In this document: positions 16,555 to 26,208 of the stretch, in pieces | Layout: each line of letters begins with the position of its first letter | Numbering within the stretch: position 1 is the first letter of the stretch | From: Xylophilus rhododendri | GTDB taxonomy: Bacteria; Pseudomonadota; Gammaproteobacteria; Burkholderiales; Burkholderiaceae_C | Assembly (NCBI RefSeq): GCF_009906855.1 | Contig: NZ_CP047650.1 | Coordinates: 868,001-932,000 of the forward strand | Direction: 5' to 3' | Length of the DNA stretch: 64,000 nucleotides | Position numbers and translations under genes: made by a program | The notes under the pieces: model-generated | Seen by the model: the letters and a program-made list of their open reading frames with translations, nothing else | Told to the model about the DNA's origin: nothing | Databases searched by the model: none

Positions 16555-17874
16555 CTACAAAAGACCCAGGTCGAGCGGCGCACTGCCCGGGAAGATGCGC
16601 GCCAGCTGCACGGCATCCAGCCCGTACTGCCGCCGCAGCAAGCCGCCGATGACGGCCCGGTATTCATTGAGCACGGGAAAGTCGCGGTCCTGGTTCAGGG
16701 CGCCCGGCCGCAGCACGGCCTGTTCGCCGGCCAGTCTGCCGCCGCGCAATCCGCCGCCGGCCACCCAATAGGCGCTGCCGTGTCCGTGGTCCGTGCCGCG
16801 GGTGCCGTTCTCCCGGAAGGTGCGGCCGAATTCCGAGACCACCACGACCACGGTGCGGTCCCAGGCCGGCCCCAGCTCCTGGGCGAAGGTGGCCAGGCCG
16901 CTGCCCAGGTTCTGCAGCAGATTGGCCAGTTGGCCTTGGGCGCCGCCCTGGTTGACATGGGTGTCCCAGCCGCCCACGTCGATGAAACCCAGGGTGTAGC
17001 GCTCGCGCATGAGCTGCGCCATGCGCCGCGCCTCCAGTTCGAAGCCGCGTGCGCTGATGGCCTGGCGGCTGGCGGCCTGCATCTCCTGCATGCGCGCGGC
17101 CATGGCGGGATCGGCCGCCATGGCGCTGGATCGATCGCGCTGGCGTGCCGCCTCGGCTTCCACCTCCTGCGCCACGGTCTGGCGCAGTTCCAGCCCTTCG
17201 GCCAGCACGGACGAGAACCGGCTGCCGCGGTACATGCCGGCGTAGACGGCGGACTGGCGCTCGTCGAAGGGCGCGCGCAGCGAGCCTTTCAGGGAGACGT
17301 TGGGGATGGCCGCGGGCCCGGCCATGGAAGCCGGCAGCACGTCGGTGAAGGCCACCGGCGCCGCCTGCGCGCCCAGCGTGGAGGCCAGCCGGTTGAGGAA
17401 ACCGCTGCCGCGCAGCGCGGCGGCGGCCGATCCCGGCGCGGAGCGGTCGCCAGGGATCGGCAGGCCGGCCTCGATGCTGTCCTGCGTCTCGAAATGGCTG
17501 CGCGACAGGTCGTCGGTGCCGGCGAAGGGCACGAAGGCCAGCTGGCCCTGGCGCCAAAAAGGCAGCAATCGTTCGGCCACGGAAGGGTGCAGGCCCCAGC
17601 CGCTGGCGCCGTCGCCCGGCAGTGCGATGGCCGCCTGCGGATCGGGAGTACCGCCCTCGGCCACCGGGCGCTTGATGGCGATGGTGGGCCGCGAGGCATA
17701 GTAGAAATCGCTGCCGGTGGGCACCAGCAGGCTGTTGGCGTCGTAGCCGCCGCGCAGGAAGACCAGCAGGAAACGCGCATCGGCCTGCCCGGCCGGCAGG
17801 GCCCAGGCGCGCGAGGCCAGCGGCATGGCGGCGGCGGCCAGGCCGGCGCGGCGCAGGAGTTCTCTTCTGTCCAT
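16555..17874 (-). CDS. DUF1501 domain protein (Tat-exported)
   Basis: A 439-residue protein of the DUF1501 family, related to the sulfatase/alkaline phosphatase fold. The N-terminus MDRRELLRRAGLAAAAMPLASRAWA is a twin-arginine-type signal. Conserved parts are FLRGGYDANSLLVP, DTHVNQGGAQGQL, VSEFGRTFRENGTRGTDHGHG and the C-terminal LNEYRAVIGGLLRRQYG. The start at 17874 has GGGAG before it; an alternative ATG at 17895 would overlap the DUF1800 stop by ATGA. The pair DUF1800-DUF1501 is a common two-gene operon of unknown function. Confidence 0.88.
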   Translation of the reverse strand: MDRRELLRRAGLAAAAMPLASRAWALPAGQADARFLLVFLRGGYDANSLLVPTGSDFYYASRPTIAIKRPVAEGGTPDPQAAIALPGDGASGWGLHPSVAERLLPFWRQGQLAFVPFAGTDDLSRSHFETQDSIEAGLPIPGDRSAPGSAAAALRGSGFLNRLASTLGAQAAPVAFTDVLPASMAGPAAIPNVSLKGSLRAPFDERQSAVYAGMYRGSRFSSVLAEGLELRQTVAQEVEAEAARQRDRSSAMAADPAMAARMQEMQAASRQAISARGFELEARRMAQLMRERYTLGFIDVGGWDTHVNQGGAQGQLANLLQNLGSGLATFAQELGPAWDRTVVVVVSEFGRTFRENGTRGTDHGHGSAYWVAGGGLRGGRLAGEQAVLRPGALNQDRDFPVLNEYRAVIGGLLRRQYGLDAVQLARIFPGSAPLDLGLL

Positions 17875-17891
17875 GGTGGGCTCCCGGGTGC

Positions 17892-19469
17892 TCATCGCTG
17901 CATCCATTCGGGCGATGCCAGCAGCACCGCATTCCATTCACCCTGCGACGCGGTCTGCAGCAAGGCGGCGCGGGTGGCGGGACCGAGCTGCGGCTCGATC
18001 TGTTCGTAGTAGAGCCGGCTGCTCAGCAGCGGAAAGCCGACCCGGGCGGGCCGGCTGCCGGCCTCGGCATACAGGGCGCCGGGGCCGCTGCCGATGGTGC
18101 GGGCGATCTCCAGCCGGCGCACCAGCTGGCCGGAGCTGGCCCAGGCGGCTTCCGATGCCGGATAGCCATCGGGCGAGATGCGGCCGTAGAGCGGCTCGCC
18201 GAGCTGCTGCAGCCATCCCACCAGCGGCTGCATGTTGGTGGGCGGCCGCTCGGCATAGGCCCAGCGCACCGAGGAGACGACGAACTGGAACGGGTCCTTG
18301 AACTTGCGTTCCGGCGCCTGCAGCGCGGCCTCGAGTTCGGGCGAGAGGAACATCGCCTGCAGCACCGCCGCGATGTCGCCGCCGCTCTGCTGGAAGCGCC
18401 CGGCCATGCGTTCGACCAGTGCCGGCGGCGCCGGATCCGCGACGAAATAGGCGGCCAGCTTCTGCGACACGAACATCGCGCAGGCCCGCTGGCGCACCAG
18501 CAGCGCCACCGCCTGGCGCACCTCCTCGAAGCCGCTGCCGGCTATTGCGTGGCCGAGCAGCTTCTTGCTTCCGAAATCGTGCCGGTTGGGATTGAATTCG
18601 AACAGCCCTTCATGCCGGTACAGCGCCTGGCGCTGCGGCCCCAGGCGCGGCGGCCCGTTGGCCTGCTCGATGCCCACGCCCGTCAGCACCCGCGCCAGTT
18701 CCTGCACATCCTGCTGGCTGTAGCTGGAGCCGCTGGGCCCGCCCGAAACACCCAGGGTGTGCAGCTCCATCAGCTCGCGGGCGTAGTTCTCGTTGACCTT
18801 GCCGACGGCGCTCTGGGCGTTGTCCAGGTAGTCGAGCATGGCAGGCGCGCTGAGGCTGGCCATGACCAGGTCCTCGAAACGGCCGAAGACACGCGGGCGT
18901 ATCGCCTGCTCCTCGTACTCCGGCAGCAGCCAGCGCACCTGGGCCTTGCCGGCATAGACGCTGAAATGGTTCATCCAGAACCAGGTCATCTGCTCGCGCA
19001 ATTGCCAGGGCGAGCGCAGCGCGCGCAGCAGGTGGCGGTGCTGGGTGGCGTTGCTCAGCTCGTTGCCGCTGCGGTTGAGTTCGCTGCGCGCGCGCTGCTT
19101 CTCGTCGGCATCGGCGATCTGGTTGATGCGCTGGTTTTCCGCGCGCAACTGGCGCAGTCCGTCCGGGCCGCCGGCCGCCAGGGGCAGCGCGGCGATGGCG
19201 GCGGCGAGTTCGGGCGGATCGGCCGGCGGCGCGGCCAGTTGCCGGCCCAGGTAAGCCGCCCGTCCCTGCTGCCTCAGCTCGGCCAGGGCGGCCGCATCGC
19301 CGGCGAAGCCGACGCGGCCCAGCCAGCGCCAGTCGGTCGCCGTGCTGCCGGCCGCGGTACCGCCGGTCGGCATCGGAGCACAGGCGGACAGCCACCAGGG
19401 CGCGCCCAACAGGGCCAGACGAAAGCGCGACGAAAGGAGGGGAGCATCGGATCGCATCGCGCGATTCAA
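17892..19469 (-). CDS. DUF1800 domain protein, probable lipoprotein
   Basis: A protein of up to 525 residues of the DUF1800 family. The N-terminus has a hydrophobic stretch ending in LSAC, a lipobox, so it is probably anchored in a membrane. Family marks are the WFWMNHFSVYAGKAQVRW segment, ENYARELMELHTLGVSGG and FNPNRHDFGSKKLLG. The start may be 19469 or the next ATG at 19457. It lies directly upstream of DUF1501 with overlapping stop/start, so the two are an operon. Function is not known. Confidence 0.87.
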   Translation of the reverse strand: MNRAMRSDAPLLSSRFRLALLGAPWWLSACAPMPTGGTAAGSTATDWRWLGRVGFAGDAAALAELRQQGRAAYLGRQLAAPPADPPELAAAIAALPLAAGGPDGLRQLRAENQRINQIADADEKQRARSELNRSGNELSNATQHRHLLRALRSPWQLREQMTWFWMNHFSVYAGKAQVRWLLPEYEEQAIRPRVFGRFEDLVMASLSAPAMLDYLDNAQSAVGKVNENYARELMELHTLGVSGGPSGSSYSQQDVQELARVLTGVGIEQANGPPRLGPQRQALYRHEGLFEFNPNRHDFGSKKLLGHAIAGSGFEEVRQAVALLVRQRACAMFVSQKLAAYFVADPAPPALVERMAGRFQQSGGDIAAVLQAMFLSPELEAALQAPERKFKDPFQFVVSSVRWAYAERPPTNMQPLVGWLQQLGEPLYGRISPDGYPASEAAWASSGQLVRRLEIARTIGSGPGALYAEAGSRPARVGFPLLSSRLYYEQIEPQLGPATRAALLQTASQGEWNAVLLASPEWMQR

Positions 19470-19551
19470 AGCCCGGAACGCCGCCGCGTCCAGCCCCGGG
19501 CGTGAAGCGCACGCAAAGCTGTGAAAAGCTTTGCGCCGCGCAGGCGCCGGT

Positions 19552-20190
19552 TCAGGCCTTGGGCTGGAAGCGCTCGACCAGCGCGTAGGCCCGCTGCACC
19601 GCCGGCCGCGCGGCGATCGCCTGGAACCAGCGCTGCAGGTTCGGGAAGTCCGCCAGGTCCTGCTGCTGGCGGGTGTGCGGCACGATCCAGGGGTAGATCG
19701 CCATGTCGGCGATGGAGTAATCGCCCGCCACGAACTCCCGGTCGGCCAGGCGCCGGTCGAGCACGCCGTAGAGCCGCGCCGTCTCCTTCACATAGCGTTC
19801 GATCGCATAGGGAATCTTCTCCGGCGCGAAGGTGCCGAAGTGGTGGTTTTGCCCGGCCATCGGCCCCAACCCGCCCATCTGCCAGAACAGCCATTGCGAC
19901 ACCTCCTGCCGCCCGCGCAGGTCGGCCGGCAGGAAACGGCCGATCTTCTCGGCGAGATACATCAGGATGGCACCCGACTCGAACAGCGAAAGCGGCGCAC
20001 CGCCATCGGCCGGCTCGTGGTCGACGATGGCGGGGATGCGGTTGTTGGGCGCGATGCGCAGGAACTCGGGCTTGAACTGCTCGTTCTTGCCGATGTTCAC
20101 GCCGTGAACCTCATAAGGCAGGCCGGCCTCTTCGAGAAAGATGCTGATCTTGTGGCCGTTGGGCGTGGTCCAGTAATACAGGTCGATCAT
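19552..20190 (-). CDS. yfcG: Glutathione S-transferase, YfcG-like
   Basis: A 212-residue GST. The thioredoxin-like N-terminal domain (residues 1-85) begins [21 protein letters not shown], with the Asn/Thr pair used by Nu-class YfcG enzymes, and has the NNRIPAIVD cis-Pro loop and the LFESGAI glutathione motif. The helical C-terminal domain carries [16 protein letters not shown]. YfcG-type proteins act as disulphide-bond reductases with glutathione. It stands alone, divergent from the aldo/keto reductase gene. Confidence 0.85.
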   Translation of the reverse strand: MIDLYYWTTPNGHKISIFLEEAGLPYEVHGVNIGKNEQFKPEFLRIAPNNRIPAIVDHEPADGGAPLSLFESGAILMYLAEKIGRFLPADLRGRQEVSQWLFWQMGGLGPMAGQNHHFGTFAPEKIPYAIERYVKETARLYGVLDRRLADREFVAGDYSIADMAIYPWIVPHTRQQQDLADFPNLQRWFQAIAARPAVQRAYALVERFQPKA

Positions 20191-20301
20191 GGTGTTTTGG
20201 GGTATGCCGCGATGAACAAAAAGTCACGGCGGCGTATCGTCGCAGACTTCCTGCGCCGGCGCTGGCCGGCCTCCTCCTACTCCGCTTAAGGCTAGAAGCC
20301 C

Positions 20302-21309
20302 ATGTCCATTCCCTCGATCCGTTTCGGCCGCACCGGCCTCACCGTCTCGCGCCTGGCGCTCGGCACCATGACCTTCGGCCTGCAGACCGAGGAGATCGTC
20401 TCCCACGCGGTGCTCGACAAGGCCAGCGAGGCCGGCATCAACTTCCTCGACACCGCCAACGTCTATCCCCTGGGCGGCGATACGAAGACGGCCGGCCGCA
20501 CCGAGGAGATCATCGGCCGCTGGCTCAAGGCCTCGCCCGGCCGCCGCGCCAGCCACATCGTGGCGACCAAGGCGGTCGGCATCATGGGCCCCCAGGCCTG
20601 GGAGCGCGGCGCCTCGCGCAAGCATCTGCTGGATGCGATCGACGCCTCGCTCAAGCGCCTGGACACCGACTATGTCGACCTCTACCAGCTGCACAGCGAC
20701 GACCCGGACACGCCGCTGGACGAGACCCTCGACGCCCTGGACACCATCGTGCGTTCGGGCCGCGCCCGCTACGTGGGCGTCTCCAACTTCCTGGCGTATC
20801 GCCTGGCCCGCGCCCTGGGCCGCTCGGAGGTGCTGGGCCTGGTGAAGTTCGTCTCGGCGCAGCCGCGCTACAGCCTGCTGTTCCGCGAGATCGAGCGCGA
20901 GCTGCTGCCGCTGTGCGCCGAAGAGGGCCTGGCCGTCATCCCCTACAACCCGCTGGCCGGCGGCCTGCTCACCGGCAAGTATGTGAAGGCCTCGGCGCCG
21001 GTGCATGGCACCCGCTTCACCCTGGGCACCGCCGCCGGCCGCTACCAGGACCGCTACTGGAACGACCGCGCCTTCGATGCGGTGGAGGAGCTGCAGAAGA
21101 TCGCCGACGAGGCCGGCATACCGCTGACCACCCTGGCCGTGGCCTGGGTGATGGCCCAGCCGACGATCACCGCGCCGCTGCTGGGCGCCAGCCGGCCGGA
21201 GCAGCTCGATGCGACCCTGGCGGCCGCCGAGCTGAAGCTGGCACCCGAGCTGCTGAAGAAACTGGAAGAAGCCACCCACGGCTTCCGCATGGGCGACTCG
21301 GTGCGCTGA
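20302..21309 (+). CDS. Aldo/keto reductase
   Basis: A 335-residue NADPH-dependent oxidoreductase of the AKR superfamily. The (beta/alpha)8 barrel features are FLDTANVYPLGG with the catalytic Asp and Tyr, a Lys in IVATKAVG, YVDLYQLHSDDP with the His, and the cofactor-binding LLGASRPEQLDATLAA near the C-terminus. It resembles the YajO/oxidoreductase group (AKR11/12-like). The substrate cannot be assigned. It converges with icd. Confidence 0.9.
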   Translation: MSIPSIRFGRTGLTVSRLALGTMTFGLQTEEIVSHAVLDKASEAGINFLDTANVYPLGGDTKTAGRTEEIIGRWLKASPGRRASHIVATKAVGIMGPQAWERGASRKHLLDAIDASLKRLDTDYVDLYQLHSDDPDTPLDETLDALDTIVRSGRARYVGVSNFLAYRLARALGRSEVLGLVKFVSAQPRYSLLFREIERELLPLCAEEGLAVIPYNPLAGGLLTGKYVKASAPVHGTRFTLGTAAGRYQDRYWNDRAFDAVEELQKIADEAGIPLTTLAVAWVMAQPTITAPLLGASRPEQLDATLAAAELKLAPELLKKLEEATHGFRMGDSVR

Positions 21310-21329
21310 GCCCCCGCTGCCCGAAACCC

Positions 21330-21346
21330 GCCGGCCCGCGGCCGGC
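21330..21346. terminator. Hairpin between convergent genes
   Basis: A perfect six-base stem GCCGGC / GCCGGC with a five-base loop lies between the aldo/keto reductase and icd stops. No T-run follows, so termination is only a guess. Confidence 0.35.
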
Positions 21347-21352
21347 AGGGCC

Positions 21353-22606
21353 TCACATGTTCTCGATCACCACCTGGCCGAAGCCCGAGCAGCTGACCTG
21401 GGTGGCGCCGGCCATGAGCCGCGCGAAGTCGTAGGTCACCCGCTTGCTCTCGATGGCCTGCTCCATGCCGCGGATGATCAGGTCGGCGGCCTCGGTCCAG
21501 CCCATGTGGCGCAGCATCATCTCGGCCGACAGGATCTCGGAGCCGGGGTTCACATAGTCCTTGCCGGCGTACTTGGGCGCGGCGCCGTGGGTGGCCTCGA
21601 ACATGGCCACCGTGTCGCTCATATTGCCGCCCGGGGCGATGCCCACGCCGCCGACCTGCGCGGCCAGCGCGTCGGAGATGTAGTCGCCGTTCATGTTCAG
21701 CGTGGCGATCACGCTGAACTCGGCCGGGCGCAGCAGGCTCTTCTGCAGGAAGGCGTCGGTCAGCGCGTCCTTCACCGTGATCCAGCGGCCGGTGCGCGGG
21801 TTCTGCAGGCGCATCCAGCGTTCGCCGTCCACCGGCTCGGCCTGGAACTCGCGCTGCGCCAGGGCGTAGGCCCAGTCGCGGAAGGCACCCTCGGTCAGCT
21901 TCATGACGTTGCCCTTGTGCACGATGGTCACGCTGGGCTTGTCGTTGTCGATGGCGTACTGGATGGCCTTGCGCACCAGGCGTTCGGTGCCCTCGCGCGA
22001 GACCGGCTTCAGGCCGATGGCCGAGGTGCCGGGGAAACGGATGTTGGTGACCCCGAAGTCCTCCTGCAGCACGCGGATCAGGCGCTGGGCCTTCTCGCTG
22101 CCGGCGGCGAACTCGATGCCGGTATAGGTGTCTTCCGAGTTCTCCCGGAAGATGGCGATGTTGGTCTTGCCCGGCTCCAGCAGAGGCGTGGGCACGCCCG
22201 GGAACCAGCGCACCGGCCGCAGGCAGGCGTAGAGGTCGAGCTTCTGGCGCAGCGCCACGTTGAGCGAGCCGACGGCGCCCGGCACCAGCATCAGCGGGCC
22301 CTTGATGGACACCACGTAGTCGCGCACCGCCTGCAGGGTTTCCTCCGGCAGCAGCGTGCCGGCGCCGTAGAGGGTCTCGGCCTTCTGGCCGGCGTAGACC
22401 TCCATCCAGTGGATCCTGCGCCGTCCCTCGTAGGCCTTGGTCACCGCCGCATCGACCACGGTGATCATCACCGGCGTGATGTCGACGCCGGTGCCGTCGC
22501 CTTCGATGAAGGGGATGATCGGCTCGTCCGGTACGTTCAGGGTGTTGTCGGCGTTGACCGTGATCTTCGCGCCTGCGGCGGGCACCTGGATGTGCTGATA
22601 GGACAT
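21353..22606 (-). CDS. icd: NADP-dependent isocitrate dehydrogenase
   Basis: A 417-residue enzyme of the citric acid cycle that converts isocitrate to 2-oxoglutarate and CO2. Seen are the [11 protein letters not shown] nucleotide loop, the substrate-binding [14 protein letters not shown] with the regulatory Ser, [16 protein letters not shown], and the C-terminal [24 protein letters not shown]. Length matches the E. coli dimeric enzyme (416). It is monocistronic. Confidence 0.96.
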   Translation of the reverse strand: MSYQHIQVPAAGAKITVNADNTLNVPDEPIIPFIEGDGTGVDITPVMITVVDAAVTKAYEGRRRIHWMEVYAGQKAETLYGAGTLLPEETLQAVRDYVVSIKGPLMLVPGAVGSLNVALRQKLDLYACLRPVRWFPGVPTPLLEPGKTNIAIFRENSEDTYTGIEFAAGSEKAQRLIRVLQEDFGVTNIRFPGTSAIGLKPVSREGTERLVRKAIQYAIDNDKPSVTIVHKGNVMKLTEGAFRDWAYALAQREFQAEPVDGERWMRLQNPRTGRWITVKDALTDAFLQKSLLRPAEFSVIATLNMNGDYISDALAAQVGGVGIAPGGNMSDTVAMFEATHGAAPKYAGKDYVNPGSEILSAEMMLRHMGWTEAADLIIRGMEQAIESKRVTYDFARLMAGATQVSCSGFGQVVIENM

Positions 22607-22743
22607 GGACGGGCAGTCTTTCGGGTACGGACGGAGGAGGCGGACGCGGAGCGGCCGAGGCCGGCATGCAACGGGGAATTCTATGTCCGAACGAATGAGC
22701 CTGCCCTGTCAACCGGCCTGCTTCGGGCGGCGTTGCAGTGTGA

Positions 22744-22763
22744 CCTTGCGCAATTGCGCAAGG
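22744..22763. promoter_or_regulatory. Perfect 20-bp palindrome upstream of a small secreted protein gene
   Basis: CCTTGCGCAATTGCGCAAGG reads the same on both strands and lies 35 bp before the start of the gene at 22799. It has the form of a dimeric repressor operator, but no cognate regulator is identified. Confidence 0.4.
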
Positions 22764-22798
22764 CAGCCTCCCAACGACTGAATCGCAGGACACACATC

Positions 22799-23011
22799 AT
22801 GAAGAAACTCCTCGCTCCCCTGATCGCCGGCCTGCTCGTCACCGGCGCATTCGCACAGTCTCCGGCGGCCCCCAGCGCCGCCACCACCGGCCCGTCCACC
22901 GTCGCCCAGGGCGAGGGCACCAAGGCCAACGTGGCCAAGACGACACCCAAGGCCAAGCACATGAAGAAGATGAAGCACGGCGCGAAGTCGGCCGACACCG
23001 CAGCCAAGTAA
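22799..23011 (+). CDS. Small exported lysine-rich protein, 70 residues
   Basis: The protein starts MKKLLAPLIAGLLVTGAFA, a clean Sec signal peptide, and the mature part is a short Ala/Thr/Lys-rich unstructured chain ending KHMKKMKHGAKSADTAAK. It resembles the many small periplasmic basic proteins of Burkholderiales of unknown function. The ATG at 22799 is preferred because it starts the signal peptide. A strong terminator follows, and a perfect palindrome precedes it, so it looks like a single regulated gene. Confidence 0.75.
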   Translation: MKKLLAPLIAGLLVTGAFAQSPAAPSAATTGPSTVAQGEGTKANVAKTTPKAKHMKKMKHGAKSADTAAK

Positions 23012-23043
23012 GCACCACACGGCACCCGCCGCATCACCAGACC

Positions 23044-23069
23044 AGCGCCCTTCGGGGCGCTTTTCTTTT
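23044..23069 (+). terminator. Rho-independent terminator
   Basis: Seven-base stem AGCGCCC / GGGCGCT with a TTCG tetraloop, followed by TTTCTTTT. It ends the small secreted protein gene. Confidence 0.9.
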
Positions 23070-23119
23070 GCCTGGGCCACAATGCCGCGTCTTCGGCTCC
23101 CGTCCCTGCGATGCACCCC

Positions 23120-23578
23120 ATGCCCTCCTCCTTCCGGCGCCTGATCGCCGCCACCGCCCTCCTCTGCTGCGCCGCCGCCCAGGCGCAGGAAAGCCCGCAG
23201 ATGGACCTGCCGCGCGTGCCGCTGACCCTCGGCATGTACCGCATCGACACCCAGGTCGCCGCCACGCCCGCCTCGCGCGAGACCGGCCTGATGTACCGCC
23301 GCGAGATGCCGCAGGCCGAGGGCATGCTGTTCGCCTTCAGCGTGCCCGCCGTGCAGTGCTTCTGGATGAAGAACACCATCCTGCCGCTGACCGCCGCCTT
23401 CATCGCCGATGACGGCACCATCGTCAACCTGGCCGACATGCAGCCCCAGACCACCGACTCGCACTGCTCCACCAGGCCGGTGCGTTTCGTGCTGGAGATG
23501 AACCAGGGCTGGTTCGCCCACAAGGGCTTCAAGGCCGGCGCCCGCCTGGCGGGGCCGCCTTTCGAGGCCGGGCGCTAA
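23120..23578 (+). CDS. DUF192 family exported protein
   Basis: A 152-residue exported protein; signal peptide LIAATALLCCAAAQA. The rest is a DUF192 domain: ETGLMYRREMP, GMLFAFS, CFWMKNTILPLTAAFI and VLEMNQGWFAHKGFKAGARL are its standard motifs. The domain is common in bacteria and archaea with unknown biochemical role. An in-frame ATG at 23111 is also possible. It converges with phoD. Confidence 0.9.
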   Translation: MPSSFRRLIAATALLCCAAAQAQESPQMDLPRVPLTLGMYRIDTQVAATPASRETGLMYRREMPQAEGMLFAFSVPAVQCFWMKNTILPLTAAFIADDGTIVNLADMQPQTTDSHCSTRPVRFVLEMNQGWFAHKGFKAGARLAGPPFEAGR

Positions 23579-23588
23579 AAGCGCCGGA

Positions 23589-25457
23589 TCAGGCGATGAC
23601 CGGCGCTGCCGTGCCGGTCGTCGTCGTGGCCACCGTGACGGTGCGGCCGATGGTCGCCGTATAGGTCGGCAGCTTCACGCTGCTGACGAACACGTACTCG
23701 CACTTGGCCGCCGCCGCGCTCAGCGTCACCAGCATGTAGCCGCGCTGGGTGGTGTCGCTGTAGCCCACGTCGTCGATCAGGCCCAGGCCGGCGCCGATGG
23801 CGGCGCTGCCCAGCTGCGCGGTCAGGATGCTGCCGTCGATGGAGCTGCCGGCCGAGCCCAGGCCGACGCTCTCGAAGCCGGTCGAGGTCACCGAGGTGCC
23901 GGCGAACTCCACGCCGATCTGCTCGCCGGCCAGGCTGGTGAGCTTGTTGAACCAGGCGTCGTGCGAGTCGCCCGACAGGGTGATCAGGCGCTTGCCCTGG
24001 GTCTTCACCGTCTGCAGGATGGCCTCGCGCTGGGCGGGATAGCCGTCCCAGGAGTCGAGGTTGTAGGGCAGGCGCGGGTTGGTCGTGGTGTCCAGCAATG
24101 CCGTCTGGGTCGGCGTCAGCGCGCCGGTGCCGGCCGCCGCGCGGGTGGCCTTGGCGGTGAGGAAGGCGGTGATGGCCGCCGGCGCGCCGGCCGGGTTGCT
24201 GGCGAAGGTGGTCAGCACCGAGGCCGGGAACCACATGCGGCCCATGATGGTCTGGTTGCCCAGCACCTGCCAGGTGGCGGTGGAGGCGCCCATGCCGGTG
24301 GTCAGCCAGTTCTGCTGCTCCGAACTCATCATCTGGCGCGAGGCGTCCGGGCGCACGCCGGAGCCGTTGGGCGTGATGCCGGCCAGGTAGCGGGCGATGC
24401 CGCCGTCGGTGTCGCCGAAGTTGTCGTACTGGCGGTCGCGGCCCTCGATGCGGGTGTCGAGCATGTGCAGCGAGAGGATGCTGCCGAAGTCGAAGCGGCG
24501 GTAGATCTTCAGCAGGTTGCTGGCGTCCGGCGTGCGGATCGGCATCCACTCGTGATAGACCCGCGCCGCGATGTTCTTGCGGGTGACCCAGTCGCCCTGG
24601 GTGGCCGGGTTGTGGTTCTCGGCGCCGTTCACATAGCTGTTGTTGGCGAACTCGTGGTCGTCCCAGATGGCGATCCAGGGCATCTTCGCGTGGGCCGCCT
24701 GCAGGTTGGCATCCGACTTGTAGAGCGCGTAGCGCGTCCGGTAGTCGTTCATGGTGACGATGTCGTTGGCCGGGCTCGCCACCCGGTTGCCCGGCACGTT
24801 GTCGTTGCCGTACTTGGCAGGATCGGAGCCGTATTCGTAGATGTAGTCGCCCAGGTGCAGGGCGTACAGCGCGTCGGACTTGGATGCGGCGTCGTAGGCG
24901 TGGAAATAGCCTTCCGAATACAGCGAGCAGGAGAACACCGCGAACTTCACCGAGGTGATGCCCGCCGCCGGCAGGGTGCGGGTGGTGCCCACGGTGGAGG
25001 AGGCGCCGGTGGCATCCAGGAAACGATAGAAGTAGCTGCTGCCCTGGGCCAGCCCGGTCACGTCGACCTTGCCGGTGAAGGAGCTGGCCGCGGTGGTGGT
25101 GAGGCTGCCGCTGGTGACGATCTGGGTGAAGGCGGCGTCGCGCGCCACCTGCCAGGTCAGGGCCACGTCGGCGGTGCTGTCGGCCACCTTGGCGTGGGTC
25201 CAGAGGATCACGCGGTCGGTCAGCGGATCGCCGCTGGCCACACCGAAGGCGAAGGCGGCCGAGGCGGCGGGTGCGGGAGACGGCGCCGGGGCCGGAGCGG
25301 CAGCGATGATCGGATCGTTGCCTCCGCCGCAGGCCGCCAGCGATGCGGTCGCGCCGGCGGCGAGCACGCTGGCCGAGGAGCGGGTCAGGAAATCGAGGAA
25401 GTCGCGGCGGCTGTGCCGGGCGCGTTCACGCGGATCGAGGGAGTCGGCTGCGGACAT
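23589..25457 (-). CDS. phoD: PhoD-type alkaline phosphatase / phosphodiesterase
   Basis: A 622-residue exported metallo-phosphatase. The N-terminus has a twin-arginine signal (HSRRDFLDFLTRSSASVLAAG) followed by a lipobox-like LAACGGG. The PhoD N-terminal beta domain starts at FAFGVASGDPLTDRVILWT; the metal site motifs are LHLGDYIYEYG, WDDHEFANNSY and SGDSHDAW. The start at 25457 matches the Tat signal, with AAGG upstream. It would release phosphate from esters outside the cytoplasm. It is separated from sodB by a bidirectional hairpin. Confidence 0.92.
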   Translation of the reverse strand: MSAADSLDPRERARHSRRDFLDFLTRSSASVLAAGATASLAACGGGNDPIIAAAPAPAPSPAPAASAAFAFGVASGDPLTDRVILWTHAKVADSTADVALTWQVARDAAFTQIVTSGSLTTTAASSFTGKVDVTGLAQGSSYFYRFLDATGASSTVGTTRTLPAAGITSVKFAVFSCSLYSEGYFHAYDAASKSDALYALHLGDYIYEYGSDPAKYGNDNVPGNRVASPANDIVTMNDYRTRYALYKSDANLQAAHAKMPWIAIWDDHEFANNSYVNGAENHNPATQGDWVTRKNIAARVYHEWMPIRTPDASNLLKIYRRFDFGSILSLHMLDTRIEGRDRQYDNFGDTDGGIARYLAGITPNGSGVRPDASRQMMSSEQQNWLTTGMGASTATWQVLGNQTIMGRMWFPASVLTTFASNPAGAPAAITAFLTAKATRAAAGTGALTPTQTALLDTTTNPRLPYNLDSWDGYPAQREAILQTVKTQGKRLITLSGDSHDAWFNKLTSLAGEQIGVEFAGTSVTSTGFESVGLGSAGSSIDGSILTAQLGSAAIGAGLGLIDDVGYSDTTQRGYMLVTLSAAAAKCEYVFVSSVKLPTYTATIGRTVTVATTTTGTAAPVIA

Positions 25458-25527
25458 GCGGGAAACCTTTTCGTGGGAATCCCGACATGGAATCGACACT
25501 CTGTGTCAGAGGCGTGAAGCTCCCAGC

Positions 25528-25562
25528 AAAAAGGGCCGGACAAACGAATGTCCGGCCCTTTC
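25528..25562 (-). terminator. Rho-independent terminator of sodB
   Basis: A perfect 12-base stem (AAGGGCCGGACA / TGTCCGGCCCTT) with a six-base loop, followed on the minus strand by T5. It lies just after sodB. Confidence 0.92.
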
Positions 25563-25577
25563 AAGAAGCGCGAAAGA

Positions 25578-26159
25578 TCAGGCGAAGTTGGCTTCGGCGA
25601 ACTTCCAGTTGACCAGCTTGTCCAGGAAGGTCTCGACGAACTTCGGACGCAGGTTGCGGTAGTCGATGTAGTAGGCGTGTTCCCAGACGTCGACCGTCAG
25701 CAGCGCCTTGTCGGCGGTGGTCAGCGGCGTGCCGGCGGCGCCGGTGTTGACGATGTCGACCGAGCCGTCGGCCTTCTTCACCAGCCAGGTCCAGCCCGAA
25801 CCGAAGTTGCCCACGGCCGACTTCACGAAGGCTTCCTTGAAGGCGGCGTAGCTGCCCCACTTGGCGGTGATGGCCGTGGCCAGCGCGCCGGTCGGCTCGC
25901 CGCCGCCGTTGGGGGTCATGCAGTTCCAGAAGAAGGTGTGGTTCCAGGTCTGCGCGGCGTTGTTGTAGATGCCGCCCGAGGACTTCTTGACGATGTCTTC
26001 CAGGGACATGTTCTCGAACTCGGTGCCCTTTTGCAGGTTGTTGAGGTTCACCACATAGGCGTTGTGGTGCTTGCCGTGGTGGTACTCGAGGGTTTCCTTC
26101 GAGTAGTTCGGAGCGAGCGCGTCGATCGCGTAAGGCAGGGGCGGCAGCGTATGTTCCAT
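25578..26159 (-). CDS. sodB: Iron superoxide dismutase
   Basis: A 193-residue Fe/Mn-family superoxide dismutase that removes superoxide in the cytoplasm. Metal ligands are in [12 protein letters not shown], the NHTFFWNCM segment and [10 protein letters not shown]. The N-terminus [20 protein letters not shown] and the overall length match Fe-type enzymes. It is transcribed alone with its own terminator, next to xseA on the same strand. Confidence 0.95.
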   Translation of the reverse strand: MEHTLPPLPYAIDALAPNYSKETLEYHHGKHHNAYVVNLNNLQKGTEFENMSLEDIVKKSSGGIYNNAAQTWNHTFFWNCMTPNGGGEPTGALATAITAKWGSYAAFKEAFVKSAVGNFGSGWTWLVKKADGSVDIVNTGAAGTPLTTADKALLTVDVWEHAYYIDYRNLRPKFVETFLDKLVNWKFAEANFA

Positions 26160-26208
26160 GGATTCCTCGTGGGGACTTCGTTGTGGGGAACAGCGATTGT
26201 AGGCAGCG

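Noticed and set aside
23961..25517. Plus-strand open frame of 518 codons opposite phoD
   Set aside because: Gly/Val/Arg-rich antisense shadow without motif; PhoD is complete on the other strand.
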